DNA from: Chondrinema litorale
Lineage (GTDB): Bacteria; Bacteroidota; Bacteroidia; Cytophagales; Flammeovirgaceae
Assembly (NCBI RefSeq): GCF_026250525.1
Contig: NZ_CP111046.1
Span: 274,636-338,635 of the forward strand
Direction of reading: 5' to 3'
DNA: 64,000 nt
In this document: in pieces, positions 26,903-36,222 of the stretch
Numbering within the stretch: the stretch's first letter is position 1
How the letters are laid out: every line of letters starts with the position of its first letter
Translations under genes and position numbers: made by a program
The notes under the pieces: generated by a model
Database searches by the model: none
Told to the model about the DNA's origin: nothing
What the model saw: only the letters and a program-made list of their open reading frames with translations

Positions 26903-29215
26903 ATGAAACTAAAATACTGCTTCTTAATCGTATTACTTTGGGCAAGTAAATCTTATGCACAACAAAGTATTGATGTAAATTCTGTCATTCAAAAACTAAC
27001 GCTAGAAGAGAAAGAAAAACTAGTAGTAGGTAGCGAAATGGAAAAAGCCTATTCCGAAGGTGGGGCAACCGGAGTAGGAGAAACCGAAGATAAAGTTCCT
27101 GGTGCAGCAGGCACAAGCCTTCCAGTAGATAGATTAGGAATAAAAAAAGTAGTTTTTGCCGATGGTCCGGCAGGTGTAAGAATCAATCCACATAGAAACA
27201 ACACACCAGATAAAACCTATTATGCAACAGCATTTCCGGTGGCCACCATGCTAGCATCCACATTCAACTTAGAACTGATGCAACAAGTAGGTGAAGCTTT
27301 TGGTGACGAAGCCAAAGAGTACGGGGTAGATATTTTATTGGCTCCGGCTTTAAACATCCATCGAAATCCACTAGGAGGCAGAAACTTCGAGTTTTATTCA
27401 GAAGATCCTTATATATCTGGAAAAATGGCAGCCGCTTTTACCAATGGCGTTCAGTCTAAAGGTGTTGGCGTTTCTATCAAACATTTTGCAGTTAACAATC
27501 AAGAAACCAATAGGAGCAGAGTAAATGCAATTCTTAGCGAGCGGGCTTTGCGAGAAATCTATTTAAGGGGCTTTGAAATTGCAGTAAAAGAGTCTCAACC
27601 TTGGACGGTAATGTCTGCTTACAACAAAGTAAATGGTGTTTATGCATCAGAAAGTAAAGACTTACTCACTACTATTCTAAGAGAAGAGTGGGGCTTTAAA
27701 GGTTTTGTTTTAACCGACTGGTTTGCTGGAGAGCATGTATCTGAACAATTAAAAGCAGGCAACGACTTACTCATGCCCGGTACACCTTCACACAAAGGTT
27801 TTATTGTAAATGCAGTAAAAGAAGGAAAGCTCTCAGAAACTGAATTAAACAAAAATATCGCATCCATCCTGAATATTTATAAAAAAACACCCACTTTTCT
27901 TGGCTACCAACCCAGTGGTTCACCCGATTTAGAAACAAGTAAAGCACTCGCAAAAAAAGCAGCTACCGAAGGAATTATTCTTTTGAAAAATGAGCAAGCA
28001 ACTTTGCCTTTAAAAAGTTTTGAGGAAGAGATAGCTTTATTTGGAATTGGTTCTTACGAAACTATTGCTGTAGGTACAGGCAGTGGCAATGTAAACAAAG
28101 CTTATTCAATCTCAATTTTAGATGGATTAAAAGGTCAGAATTTTTCCGTTTCAGCATCATTACAAGAAACATATACCAAATTTATCAAAGAAGAAAAAGC
28201 CAAACGACCACCTAAAGCATGGTCATTCGGGCCAGATGAGATTTTACCAGAAAAAACTTTTACAGAAGAAGCCTTAAATGAAATAGCTAAGCAAACTCAA
28301 ATTGGCGTTTTCACACTCAATAGGACTTCGGGTGAATTTTACGACAGAAAACAAGGCTACGATTTTTACCTTTCAGAAGATGAAAAAAATCTAATTCAGC
28401 ATATTTCAAAAGCTTATCATCAGCAGAATAAGAAGTTTGTAGTAATACTAAATGTTGGTGGTGTAATTGAAACTGCTTCTTGGAAGGAATTTGCCGATGC
28501 TATTTTACTCGTTTGGCAACCGGGGCAAGAAGGAGGCAATGCCATTGCTGATATCATTTCTGGTAAAGTGAACCCTTCTGGTAAATTACCCATGACTTTC
28601 CCTGTATATTACAAAGATGCTTATTCTTCCAAAAATTTTCCGGGGGTAGAATTGGTGGACAATCCTTATCCGAGTCCTTTTACTGGGGTAAAATCGGAAG
28701 TGGTTTATGAAGAAGATATCTTTGTGGGTTACAGATACTTCGAAAGTTTTGATGTGCCTGTTTCTTTTCCTTTTGGTTATGGTTTGTCTTACACCCAATT
28801 CGAGTTTTCTGATTTTGAAGCAAAAATGGCAACTGATGGCACCATTTCAATCACTTGTAAAATAGAGAATACGGGGAAAGTAGCAGGGAAAGAAGTTGTT
28901 CAAGTATATGTAGCATCTCCACAAACCAACTTAACAAAGCCCTATAAAGAGTTAAGAGCTTTTAAAAAAAACAACACGCTTCAATCTGGCAAAAGTGAAA
29001 CTATCAAATTTGAGCTTTCGCCTAAAGACTATGCTTCCTTCGATCCAGACAAATCTGCTTGGGTAATCGAAAAAGGAAACTATGGAATTTTTGTGGGCAA
29101 TTCTGTACAAAACCTTCCACTTTCAACAAAACTCAATTTACCCGAAACCCAACTGGTACTGAAAACCACGAAAAGTTTAGCTCCAAATAGAGAAATAAAA
29201 TTACTAACCAAATAG
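26903..29215 (+). CDS. GH3 beta-glycosidase, secreted (beta-glucosidase type)
   Basis: This is a 770-residue protein with a signal peptide (MKLKYCFLIVLLWASKSYAQ). The GH3 N-terminal TIM barrel shows DGPAGVRI, NIHRNPLGGRNFEFYSEDPYISGKMA, SIKHFAVNNQE and nucleophile D272 in VLTDWFAGEH. The C-terminal alpha/beta sandwich (EGIILLKNEQATLPL to PSGKLPMTFP) and a fibronectin-III-like domain (about 650-740, GKVAGKEVVQVYVA) complete the usual architecture. It would release beta-linked glucose or xylose from short oligosaccharides in the periplasm. It opens the enzyme part of locus 1 with GH5 and GH78, suggesting a substrate with beta-glucosyl and alpha-rhamnosyl residues. Exact linkage not readable. 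Confidence 0.9.
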   Translation: MKLKYCFLIVLLWASKSYAQQSIDVNSVIQKLTLEEKEKLVVGSEMEKAYSEGGATGVGETEDKVPGAAGTSLPVDRLGIKKVVFADGPAGVRINPHRNNTPDKTYYATAFPVATMLASTFNLELMQQVGEAFGDEAKEYGVDILLAPALNIHRNPLGGRNFEFYSEDPYISGKMAAAFTNGVQSKGVGVSIKHFAVNNQETNRSRVNAILSERALREIYLRGFEIAVKESQPWTVMSAYNKVNGVYASESKDLLTTILREEWGFKGFVLTDWFAGEHVSEQLKAGNDLLMPGTPSHKGFIVNAVKEGKLSETELNKNIASILNIYKKTPTFLGYQPSGSPDLETSKALAKKAATEGIILLKNEQATLPLKSFEEEIALFGIGSYETIAVGTGSGNVNKAYSISILDGLKGQNFSVSASLQETYTKFIKEEKAKRPPKAWSFGPDEILPEKTFTEEALNEIAKQTQIGVFTLNRTSGEFYDRKQGYDFYLSEDEKNLIQHISKAYHQQNKKFVVILNVGGVIETASWKEFADAILLVWQPGQEGGNAIADIISGKVNPSGKLPMTFPVYYKDAYSSKNFPGVELVDNPYPSPFTGVKSEVVYEEDIFVGYRYFESFDVPVSFPFGYGLSYTQFEFSDFEAKMATDGTISITCKIENTGKVAGKEVVQVYVASPQTNLTKPYKELRAFKKNNTLQSGKSETIKFELSPKDYASFDPDKSAWVIEKGNYGIFVGNSVQNLPLSTKLNLPETQLVLKTTKSLAPNREIKLLTK

Positions 29216-29234
29216 CATCTGATGCTATATTTTT
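29212..29234 (+). terminator. Small terminator overlapping the GH3 stop
   Basis: ATAGCAT (29212-29218) and ATGCTAT (29222-29228) form a hairpin with a 3-base loop, followed by ATTTTTT. The short stem makes it a moderate call. Confidence 0.5.
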
Positions 29235-29256
29235 TACCGATAACGAACACGTAATA

Positions 29257-31524
29257 ATGAAAATGAAACTATTATCCATCTGTGTTTTACTGGCAATTTC
29301 GATGTGGTATTGCACCTCAACACCCGCACAGATTACATCTACAGATTTTCTAAAAGCAGATGGCACAGTGTTAAGAAATAACTATGGAACAGGCGATACA
29401 GTGATGTTGAGAGGGACCAATCTTGGTTCTTGGCTGAGTATGGAATATTGGATGTGCCCTTTAGGAACTGGCTCGCTTAATAGAAGTCAATGGGTGGCAA
29501 GTGCCTCTTCTACCTTTCACGAATCTAATTTGCAGAGTGTTTTCGACAGAGATTTAGATACTCGATGGAGTAACGGAGCAGCTCAAGTGGCAGATAGCTC
29601 ACAATATTTTATGGTTGATATGCAGGAAAATGTCATTTTCAATAGAGTATCTTTTGAAGCTGGTTCATTTACTGGCGATTATGCCAGAGGATATGTAATC
29701 GAGGTTTCTGAGGATTCTATCTCTTGGGAAACGGCAGCCACAGGTACCGGAACTACTGAAAATATTTATATACAGCTTCCAAATATCTATTACAAAAGAT
29801 ATATGAGAATTACGCAAACAGGTACAACTGACGAGAATTATTGGTCAATTGCAGAATTCAACCTTTATATGGAAGATGATTATTCTGTGAGAAACTCATT
29901 GATTTTAAGATTTGGCGAAGATGGGATGGACTCTTTACTCAATTACTATCAAGAAACTTGGATTACAGAAAGTGATTTGGATAGTGTAAAAGCAATGGGT
30001 ATGAATATGGTTCGGGTACCTTTTTATTGGATGGAGATCATGTACAATGATGGCACAATTAAGCCACATGGTTTCGATCAGTTAGACTGGGTAGTGGCAG
30101 AATGTGCTGAAAGAGATATGTATGTAATCCTCGATTTACATGGTGCTCCGGGTGGATTAAATGGTTTTATCACCAGTGGCCAAGCTCATGCCAATGAGCT
30201 TTGGACAGACACCACCTACCAACAAATGACCATTGATATTTGGAAGGCATTGGCTACGCATTTTAAAGATAATCCCACAGTAGCTGCTTACGACCCAATG
30301 AATGAACCATTCAGTTCAGATCAAAATACCTATCCGATACATGCATTTTACAATACACTTTATCAAGAAATAAGGGCGATTGACCAAGATCATGTTATTT
30401 CGATAGGAGCTTTTCCAGGATTTAGCTATGTAGTTGCTCCTGATTATTACGGTTGGGAAAATGTACTCTATCAGGTGCATCATTATAATGAAGACAAAAC
30501 AAATTACGACTCGCAAAGTGGCTTTATAGATGCTGTTTTACGGGATATGGCCAACCACCAACATATTTGGGATGTACCGATACTGGCCGGAGAATTTAAT
30601 TTTTGGAACTTCCCCGATTTATGGGATAAATATTTGAATGGGGTAAATGCGCTAAATATTTCGTGGTCTAACTGGGCTTATAAAACCAAAAGGACAGACA
30701 GTCCGATTGAAAACTGGGGATATTATGACAACAACACCAATCCATCACCCGATATCCATTACGATTCATTCGAAGACATAGCCAACAAATGGCAGCAGTT
30801 TGCTACACCAGATTTTCGAAGAAATACAACTTTGATCAATACAGTTTCGGCACATACAGCAGATACAATTACCTATCCGCCATATGGTAGTTCGATTTGG
30901 TTAAAAGGTTATAATGATACTTATCTGCGATCAGAAGGCGATGGAACTCCTATGTCTTGTAACAGCAGTAGTTACGGCACTAGTGGCATTTTCGAATTAA
31001 TAAATGCGGGTGATGGAAAAGTAGCTTTTATGGATTTTAATGGGAATTACATAAGCATGAATACTGAAACAAATCAGCTAATTTGTAGCAGCGATAGCAT
31101 TGGCGATTCTGAGAAATTTACTTTTATCAATTTGGGTAATGGTAAAATGGGATTGCGTGGTAGTAACGATTTGTTTGTAAGCGCAGAAGATGGCTACCAA
31201 CCTGTAATTTGTAACCGCGATTATATTGATGGTTGGGAAGTTTTTGAGTGGGAAGAAATTCAATTAGATATTTTATCTACGGAAGAAAGCATACTTAAAA
31301 GTAGCATCATTTACCCGAATCCAACAGATGAGCAATTGGTGATTGAAACTGAATTGTTCGATTTCACCATAGATCTATTCGATACATCTGGAAAAATACT
31401 AAAGTCGAGTATGGGTAAAAATGGGACTGCAAAAATGGATGTCTCAGACGTCAACTCAGGAATTTATTATGTAAAAATTTATAATGTGTTTCACGAAATC
31501 TCCAAAAGAATACTCATAAAGTAA
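29257..31524 (+). CDS. GH5 glycoside hydrolase with discoidin insert, fascin-like module and T9SS sorting domain
   Basis: This is a 755-residue secreted enzyme. The GH5 barrel starts LRGTNLGSWLSMEYWM (about residues 51-67), is interrupted by a discoidin/F5-8C-type domain (about 75-205, VASASSTFHESNLQSVFDRDLDTRWSNG), and resumes at TESDLDSVKAMGMNMVRVPF. Acid/base E350 lies in DPMNEPF and nucleophile E446 in LAGEFNF. The RGTNLGSWL opening resembles exo-beta-1,3-glucanase-like GH5 members. Residues about 540-665 form a beta-trefoil/fascin-like module (IWLKGYNDTYLRSEGDG, YISMNTETNQLICSSDS). The C-terminal 85 residues are a type A T9SS sorting domain (IIYPNPTDEQLVIE, SGIYYVKIY), so the protein is exported to the surface. 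Probably acts on a beta-glucan-like chain. Confidence 0.85.
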   Translation: MKMKLLSICVLLAISMWYCTSTPAQITSTDFLKADGTVLRNNYGTGDTVMLRGTNLGSWLSMEYWMCPLGTGSLNRSQWVASASSTFHESNLQSVFDRDLDTRWSNGAAQVADSSQYFMVDMQENVIFNRVSFEAGSFTGDYARGYVIEVSEDSISWETAATGTGTTENIYIQLPNIYYKRYMRITQTGTTDENYWSIAEFNLYMEDDYSVRNSLILRFGEDGMDSLLNYYQETWITESDLDSVKAMGMNMVRVPFYWMEIMYNDGTIKPHGFDQLDWVVAECAERDMYVILDLHGAPGGLNGFITSGQAHANELWTDTTYQQMTIDIWKALATHFKDNPTVAAYDPMNEPFSSDQNTYPIHAFYNTLYQEIRAIDQDHVISIGAFPGFSYVVAPDYYGWENVLYQVHHYNEDKTNYDSQSGFIDAVLRDMANHQHIWDVPILAGEFNFWNFPDLWDKYLNGVNALNISWSNWAYKTKRTDSPIENWGYYDNNTNPSPDIHYDSFEDIANKWQQFATPDFRRNTTLINTVSAHTADTITYPPYGSSIWLKGYNDTYLRSEGDGTPMSCNSSSYGTSGIFELINAGDGKVAFMDFNGNYISMNTETNQLICSSDSIGDSEKFTFINLGNGKMGLRGSNDLFVSAEDGYQPVICNRDYIDGWEVFEWEEIQLDILSTEESILKSSIIYPNPTDEQLVIETELFDFTIDLFDTSGKILKSSMGKNGTAKMDVSDVNSGIYYVKIYNVFHEISKRILIK

Positions 31525-31589
31525 GTGTCTTTTGAGTGATTTCTAGTGGTGATTATTTAAATTAAATGGATAAAAGACTATAAACAAAT

Positions 31590-34500
31590 ATGAAAAGGAT
31601 TCAAATTATCACATTCATTCTGGTTTTAATTTCCTTAAAAGGATTTAGCCAGATTACTCTGCAAAACCTGAAAGTGGAGTACGAAGAAACACCACTGGGA
31701 ATTGATATTAAAAAGCCGCGATTTAGCTGGCAAATGAAAACTACAGACAACCAAAGAGGATACTACCAAACAGCTTATACCTTAACCGTAAAAGACGAAT
31801 GGGGCAACGAGGTGTGGAATACGGGTTCTGTAAAGTCTAATGAGTCACTCAATATTTTGTATGATGGACAAGACTTACAAGCTGCCACAAAGTATAATTG
31901 GGAGGTGAATGTAATTGATCAAAAAGGAGAATCTTATCAAGCCGCTTCTTGGTTTGAAACTGGTTTAATGAATTCAAACCCTAATTTACAGGCATGGGAT
32001 GGTGCCGATTGGATTGGTGGAAGTGCTGAAGATTTAGTGCTTTATTCTCAAGCGCTTTCTGTGTATAAAGTTTCCTATAAAATCAAGCTAGATAGCGAAA
32101 GCGAATCTAGCAAAGCAGCCTTTGTTTTTGGTGCCAACGATTTCAGGTTGATGGATAAAAACAAAAATATTTTAGGTGTAGAAGTTGGCAAAGACGAAAG
32201 TTATTTCTCATTTGAACTAGACATTAGTGAAGTTGATGAAACTGAAGATGGTTTGGCTAAACTCAATATTTACAGAGTGGGATACAGTCCTAATGATGCC
32301 GCCAATAAAGCTTTATATTCTTTCGACATTTCAAAATCGCTCATCAACGAACAAAACAAATACGATTGGCGCGAAGTGTATTTTGAGATGAATTTTGGTA
32401 AATGTATGATTTACTTAGATGGCAAAGCGGAAGAAAATAATATCAATCCAGATAAAAATGCACCACCTTGGCTAGATGTAAAAGGTTCTAATCTTAATCC
32501 ACATGGTGACCAAGGTGGCGACCAAATAGCTTATCCAATGCTGGGAGATATCGGCTTCAAACTTGAAAAGAATCAAAAAGCGTATTTCTCTGAGCTTGTT
32601 GTAATGAATTTTAGAGCACCATCTAACAATCTGTTCTATGAAAACCTCGAAGGTGAATCATACAATGGCATTTTCCAAAGTGATGATTTATCTGTAACAG
32701 AAGAAAGCTATGTGGTAGGTAATGCTGATAAGGATGTACTAATTATCGCAAATCCAGATAAGAACTCCATGCCGATGTTGAGAAATACTTTTTCATCAGA
32801 GGAGAAAGAAATTGCCAAAGCCAGATTATACGTAACTGCTCGTGGCATTTATGAGATGTACATCAATGGAGAGAGAATCGGAGACGACTATTTTAATCCG
32901 GGTTTAACACAGTACAACAAAACCCACATGTATCAAACTTATGATATAACCGATCAAATTAAGAAAGGTAAAAATGCAGTAGGAGCGATGTTAGGCGAAG
33001 GTTGGTGGAGTGGAAATCTTTCTTACAGAGGTTATAACTGGAACTACTTTGGCGATAGACAATCGCTCTTAGCTAAAATGGTGATTACCTATGCTGATGG
33101 ATCAACACAAACAGTGGTTACAGAACCAAAGACATGGAAATATTTTAATGATAGCCCGATAATTTATGGAAGCTATTTTCAGGGTGAAGTCTACGATGCT
33201 CGAAAAGAAGCTTTAATTGCAGGTTGGTCAAACTCAGATTATGCTGATTCAGCATGGAAATCGGCAGTAAAAATTCCATTAGAAGGAACAGCTTATCTCA
33301 AAAAGAGCAACGATGAGTCTGCCTTCAATTACGACGATTTGCAAATTATAGGACAGCTTGGGAACAATGCCAAAATTGTTAAAACACTCACTGCTCAAAG
33401 TGTAGAAGAAGTAAGACCCGGTGTTTTTGTCTATGACATGGGGCAAAACATGGTGGGTTTCCCTCAAATTAAAATCTCAGGTAAAAGTGGCGATATGGTT
33501 TCTTTACGCTATGCTGAAATGAAATACCCAAATTTGCCAGAGCATAAGAATTATGTAGGAATGATCATGATGGAAAACATCAGGGCTGCATTAACTACAG
33601 ATAAATGGATTTTAAAAGGTGGTGAAGAAACAATAAAACCGACATTTACTTTTCATGGCTTTAGATACATAGAAATTACAGGCATCAAAAAAGCGATTCC
33701 TAAAGAAGATGTAAAGGGTTTAGTAGTAAGTTCCATTGAAAATTTGGCATCATCTTACGAAACTTCTAACCAGCAAGTAAACCGACTTTGGAAGAATATT
33801 ACTTGGTCTTTTAGAGGAAATTTCTTGTCTATCCCAACAGATACGCCTGCCCGAAATGAGCGAATGGGCTGGAATGGAGATATTAATGTATTTGCCAAAA
33901 CAGCCACTTACCTCGGCAATGTCGATCAATTTTTAAGAAGACATTTATTGGCAAATAGAGAACTACAAAGCAAAAATGGCCGATTTCCAGATATTGCTCC
34001 GGTCGGAACTGGCTTCGGAGGAACGCTTTGGGGAAGTGCCGGAGTTACCATTCCTTGGGAAGTTTATCAGCAATATGGTGATTTAAAAATCTTGGAAGAG
34101 AATTATGATGCGATGAAGTCTTATGTAGATTTTCTGGAATCTAGACAAAACGCAGAAGGTATTCTCGATGAAGGTCCATTGGGTGATTGGCTCAGTCCAG
34201 AAGGCTATAAAAATGATAATAGCATGATTTGGACAGCCTATCAGATTTATGATTTAATGATCTTGACTGAATCTGCCAAGTTGCTGGGCAAAAATGAAGA
34301 TGCGAAGAAATACGCAGAAAAACATCAGCAGAGAAAAGACTTCTTTAACAAAACCTATGTAGACCCAACGACTCATAAAACCATCCATTCGGGTTACATT
34401 GGAATGTCTCTAGCTGCCAAACCCGAAGACTATAGTTTTGAAAAAGGTGGTTTTGTAGACTCACAAGCTTCTTATGCGATTCCATTGGCTTTAGGTGCTT

Positions 34501-35198
34501 TTAAAGAAGAATATGAAGCAGATATTGCCAAACATTTAGCCGAAACTGTAAAGCGCAAAAATGTAGACCACATGGGTAAAACGAGACCAGAATATTCGCT
34601 TATGACAGGTTTTATCGGTACAGCCACCATGGCTCCGGCTCTTTCTGAATTTGGTTACGATCAAGCTACTTACAGTTTGCTGCAACAAGATTCTTATCCG
34701 TCTTGGTTGTATTCTGTTAAAAATGGAGCTACAACCATTTGGGAGCGCTTAAACTCTTACACTGTTGAAGATGGTTTTGGCGGAAATAATGGCATGAACT
34801 CTTTCAACCATTATTCATTTGGTGCCATCGGTTCTTGGATGTATAATTATTCATTGGGTATACAAAGAGCTGAGCCGGGCTTTAAATCATTCATTTTGCA
34901 GCCAACTCCAGACCCAACTGGAGAAATGAATTGGGCAAAAGGTTACTACGACTCTATGTATGGCAGAATTGAAAGTGAATGGAAAAAAGAGGGTAATCTA
35001 TTTACCTATAAAACTACTGTCCCTGCAAATACCACAGCTACTTTGTTTTTACCAACTAGCTCTCAAAAACTTGTAAAAGAGTCTGGGAAAAAAGCTCCAA
35101 AGGCAAAAGGTGTTGAGTTTGTCAAATTCGAAAATGGCAAAGCAGTCTATCAACTAAGTGCAGGAAGTTATGAGTTTATGTCTGAGGTAAATGAATGA
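31590..35198 (+). CDS. GH78 alpha-L-rhamnosidase (large, secreted)
   Basis: This is a 1,202-residue protein with a signal peptide (MKRIQIITFILVLISLKGFSQ). The N-terminal Ig-like domain (LKVEYEETPLGIDIKKPRFSWQM) opens the family pattern. An inserted laminin/LamG-like stretch (about 150-370) precedes the rhamnosidase N domain (KARLYVTARGIYEMYINGERIGDDYFNPGLTQYNK). A beta domain (VFVYDMGQNMVGFPQIKISG) and the (alpha/alpha)6 catalytic domain follow, with DTPARNERMGWNGDINVF at about 750-768 and ATTIWERLNSY. It would remove terminal alpha-L-rhamnose. Last enzyme gene of locus 1 and followed by a weak hairpin (35203-35228). Fairly certain at family level. Confidence 0.9.
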   Translation: MKRIQIITFILVLISLKGFSQITLQNLKVEYEETPLGIDIKKPRFSWQMKTTDNQRGYYQTAYTLTVKDEWGNEVWNTGSVKSNESLNILYDGQDLQAATKYNWEVNVIDQKGESYQAASWFETGLMNSNPNLQAWDGADWIGGSAEDLVLYSQALSVYKVSYKIKLDSESESSKAAFVFGANDFRLMDKNKNILGVEVGKDESYFSFELDISEVDETEDGLAKLNIYRVGYSPNDAANKALYSFDISKSLINEQNKYDWREVYFEMNFGKCMIYLDGKAEENNINPDKNAPPWLDVKGSNLNPHGDQGGDQIAYPMLGDIGFKLEKNQKAYFSELVVMNFRAPSNNLFYENLEGESYNGIFQSDDLSVTEESYVVGNADKDVLIIANPDKNSMPMLRNTFSSEEKEIAKARLYVTARGIYEMYINGERIGDDYFNPGLTQYNKTHMYQTYDITDQIKKGKNAVGAMLGEGWWSGNLSYRGYNWNYFGDRQSLLAKMVITYADGSTQTVVTEPKTWKYFNDSPIIYGSYFQGEVYDARKEALIAGWSNSDYADSAWKSAVKIPLEGTAYLKKSNDESAFNYDDLQIIGQLGNNAKIVKTLTAQSVEEVRPGVFVYDMGQNMVGFPQIKISGKSGDMVSLRYAEMKYPNLPEHKNYVGMIMMENIRAALTTDKWILKGGEETIKPTFTFHGFRYIEITGIKKAIPKEDVKGLVVSSIENLASSYETSNQQVNRLWKNITWSFRGNFLSIPTDTPARNERMGWNGDINVFAKTATYLGNVDQFLRRHLLANRELQSKNGRFPDIAPVGTGFGGTLWGSAGVTIPWEVYQQYGDLKILEENYDAMKSYVDFLESRQNAEGILDEGPLGDWLSPEGYKNDNSMIWTAYQIYDLMILTESAKLLGKNEDAKKYAEKHQQRKDFFNKTYVDPTTHKTIHSGYIGMSLAAKPEDYSFEKGGFVDSQASYAIPLALGAFKEEYEADIAKHLAETVKRKNVDHMGKTRPEYSLMTGFIGTATMAPALSEFGYDQATYSLLQQDSYPSWLYSVKNGATTIWERLNSYTVEDGFGGNNGMNSFNHYSFGAIGSWMYNYSLGIQRAEPGFKSFILQPTPDPTGEMNWAKGYYDSMYGRIESEWKKEGNLFTYKTTVPANTTATLFLPTSSQKLVKESGKKAPKAKGVEFVKFENGKAVYQLSAGSYEFMSEVNE

Positions 35199-35202
35199 AA
35201 TG

Positions 35203-35232
35203 AGTAGCACATGTCATTTTGTGCTATTCTTT
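35203..35232 (+). terminator. Weak hairpin after GH78
   Basis: AGTAGCAC (35203-35210) can pair with GTGCTATT (35221-35228) with one wobble, followed by CTTTCG. The T-run is poor, so termination is uncertain. Confidence 0.35.
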
Positions 35233-35268
35233 CGTACATACGTGTTATTTTACCAGACTGATCGCCCG

Positions 35269-35276
35269 TAATTTTG
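35269..35276 (+). promoter_or_regulatory. Candidate -7 promoter element for the SDR gene
   Basis: TAATTTTG is a full match to the Bacteroidota housekeeping -7 consensus TAnnTTTG and lies 32 bases before the SDR start codon. A clear -33 TTTG is not seen, so the call is moderate. Confidence 0.5.
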
Positions 35277-35307
35277 TGTCATTGTTTAATCATAAAAAAA
35301 TTAAAAA

Positions 35308-36132
35308 ATGTCAAAAACAATATTTATTACTGGCGCATCAAGAGGCTTTGGAAAATTATGGGCAGATGCATTTTTACAGAGAGGAGATAAAGTAGCGGTT
35401 ACTGCTAGAAAACTTTCAGACTTAGATGACTTAGTTGAAAAATATGGTGAGAATGTATTACCCATTCAATTAGATGTAAGAGACAAGCAAGCCAGCTCAG
35501 ATGCTGTTGACCTCATCATCGAAAAATTTGGAAACATCGATGTGCTTATCAATAATGCGGGTTACGGTTTGTTTGGCACAGTAGAAGAATCGACCGAAGA
35601 ATATGCCAGAGCACAAATGGAAACTAACTTCTTTGGTTTATTATGGGTAACACAAGCTGTTTTACCAGTAATGAGAGCACAGAAAAGTGGTCAAATTATT
35701 CAAGTTTCAAGCTTACTTGGTCTTACGACTATGCCAATGCTTGGTATCTACAATGCTTCTAAATTTGCTATAGAAGGTTTAAGTGAAACACTCGCTAGCG
35801 AAGTTGCTCATCTGGGTATTAAAGTGACTATTATTGAGCCTAATGGTTATGCTACAGATTGGGCTGGTGCTTCTGCTTTGCAAACTTCTAACAACATTAC
35901 CGACTACAACGCAGTAAGAGAAGGCTTTGCTGAGGCTTCATCAGATACAGATATGTATGGCATACCTGAAGCAACTGTAAAACCAGTATTAGATTTAGTT
36001 GATAATGAAAATCCTCCCGCAAGATTACTACTTGGTAGAATGGGTTACCATGTAATGAAGGATGTTTACAACAAAAGGCAAGCAGAAATTGATGCTTGGA
36101 AAGAAGTAAGCATTGCCGCTCACGGACATTAA
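35308..36132 (+). CDS. SDR-family NAD(P)-dependent oxidoreductase
   Basis: This is a 274-residue classical short-chain dehydrogenase. It has the dinucleotide motif TGASRGFG (residues 7-14), the structural NNAG motif (INNAGYGLFG), catalytic Ser in IQVSSLLG and the YxxxK active site in YNASKFAIEG. TARK after the second strand suggests NADP(H) preference. No signal peptide, cytoplasmic. It is followed 90 bases downstream by an AraC-type regulator on the same strand, a pairing frequent in this phylum that suggests the regulator controls the SDR. Substrate unknown. Confidence 0.9.
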   Translation: MSKTIFITGASRGFGKLWADAFLQRGDKVAVTARKLSDLDDLVEKYGENVLPIQLDVRDKQASSDAVDLIIEKFGNIDVLINNAGYGLFGTVEESTEEYARAQMETNFFGLLWVTQAVLPVMRAQKSGQIIQVSSLLGLTTMPMLGIYNASKFAIEGLSETLASEVAHLGIKVTIIEPNGYATDWAGASALQTSNNITDYNAVREGFAEASSDTDMYGIPEATVKPVLDLVDNENPPARLLLGRMGYHVMKDVYNKRQAEIDAWKEVSIAAHGH

Positions 36133-36222
36133 TTGGATTCCAGAACATCAAGGCTGAACTTGTATTCACATCAATTTGTAGTAAATTAAAACAAATTTGT
36201 TTAGGGCTTAACAAACATCAAA

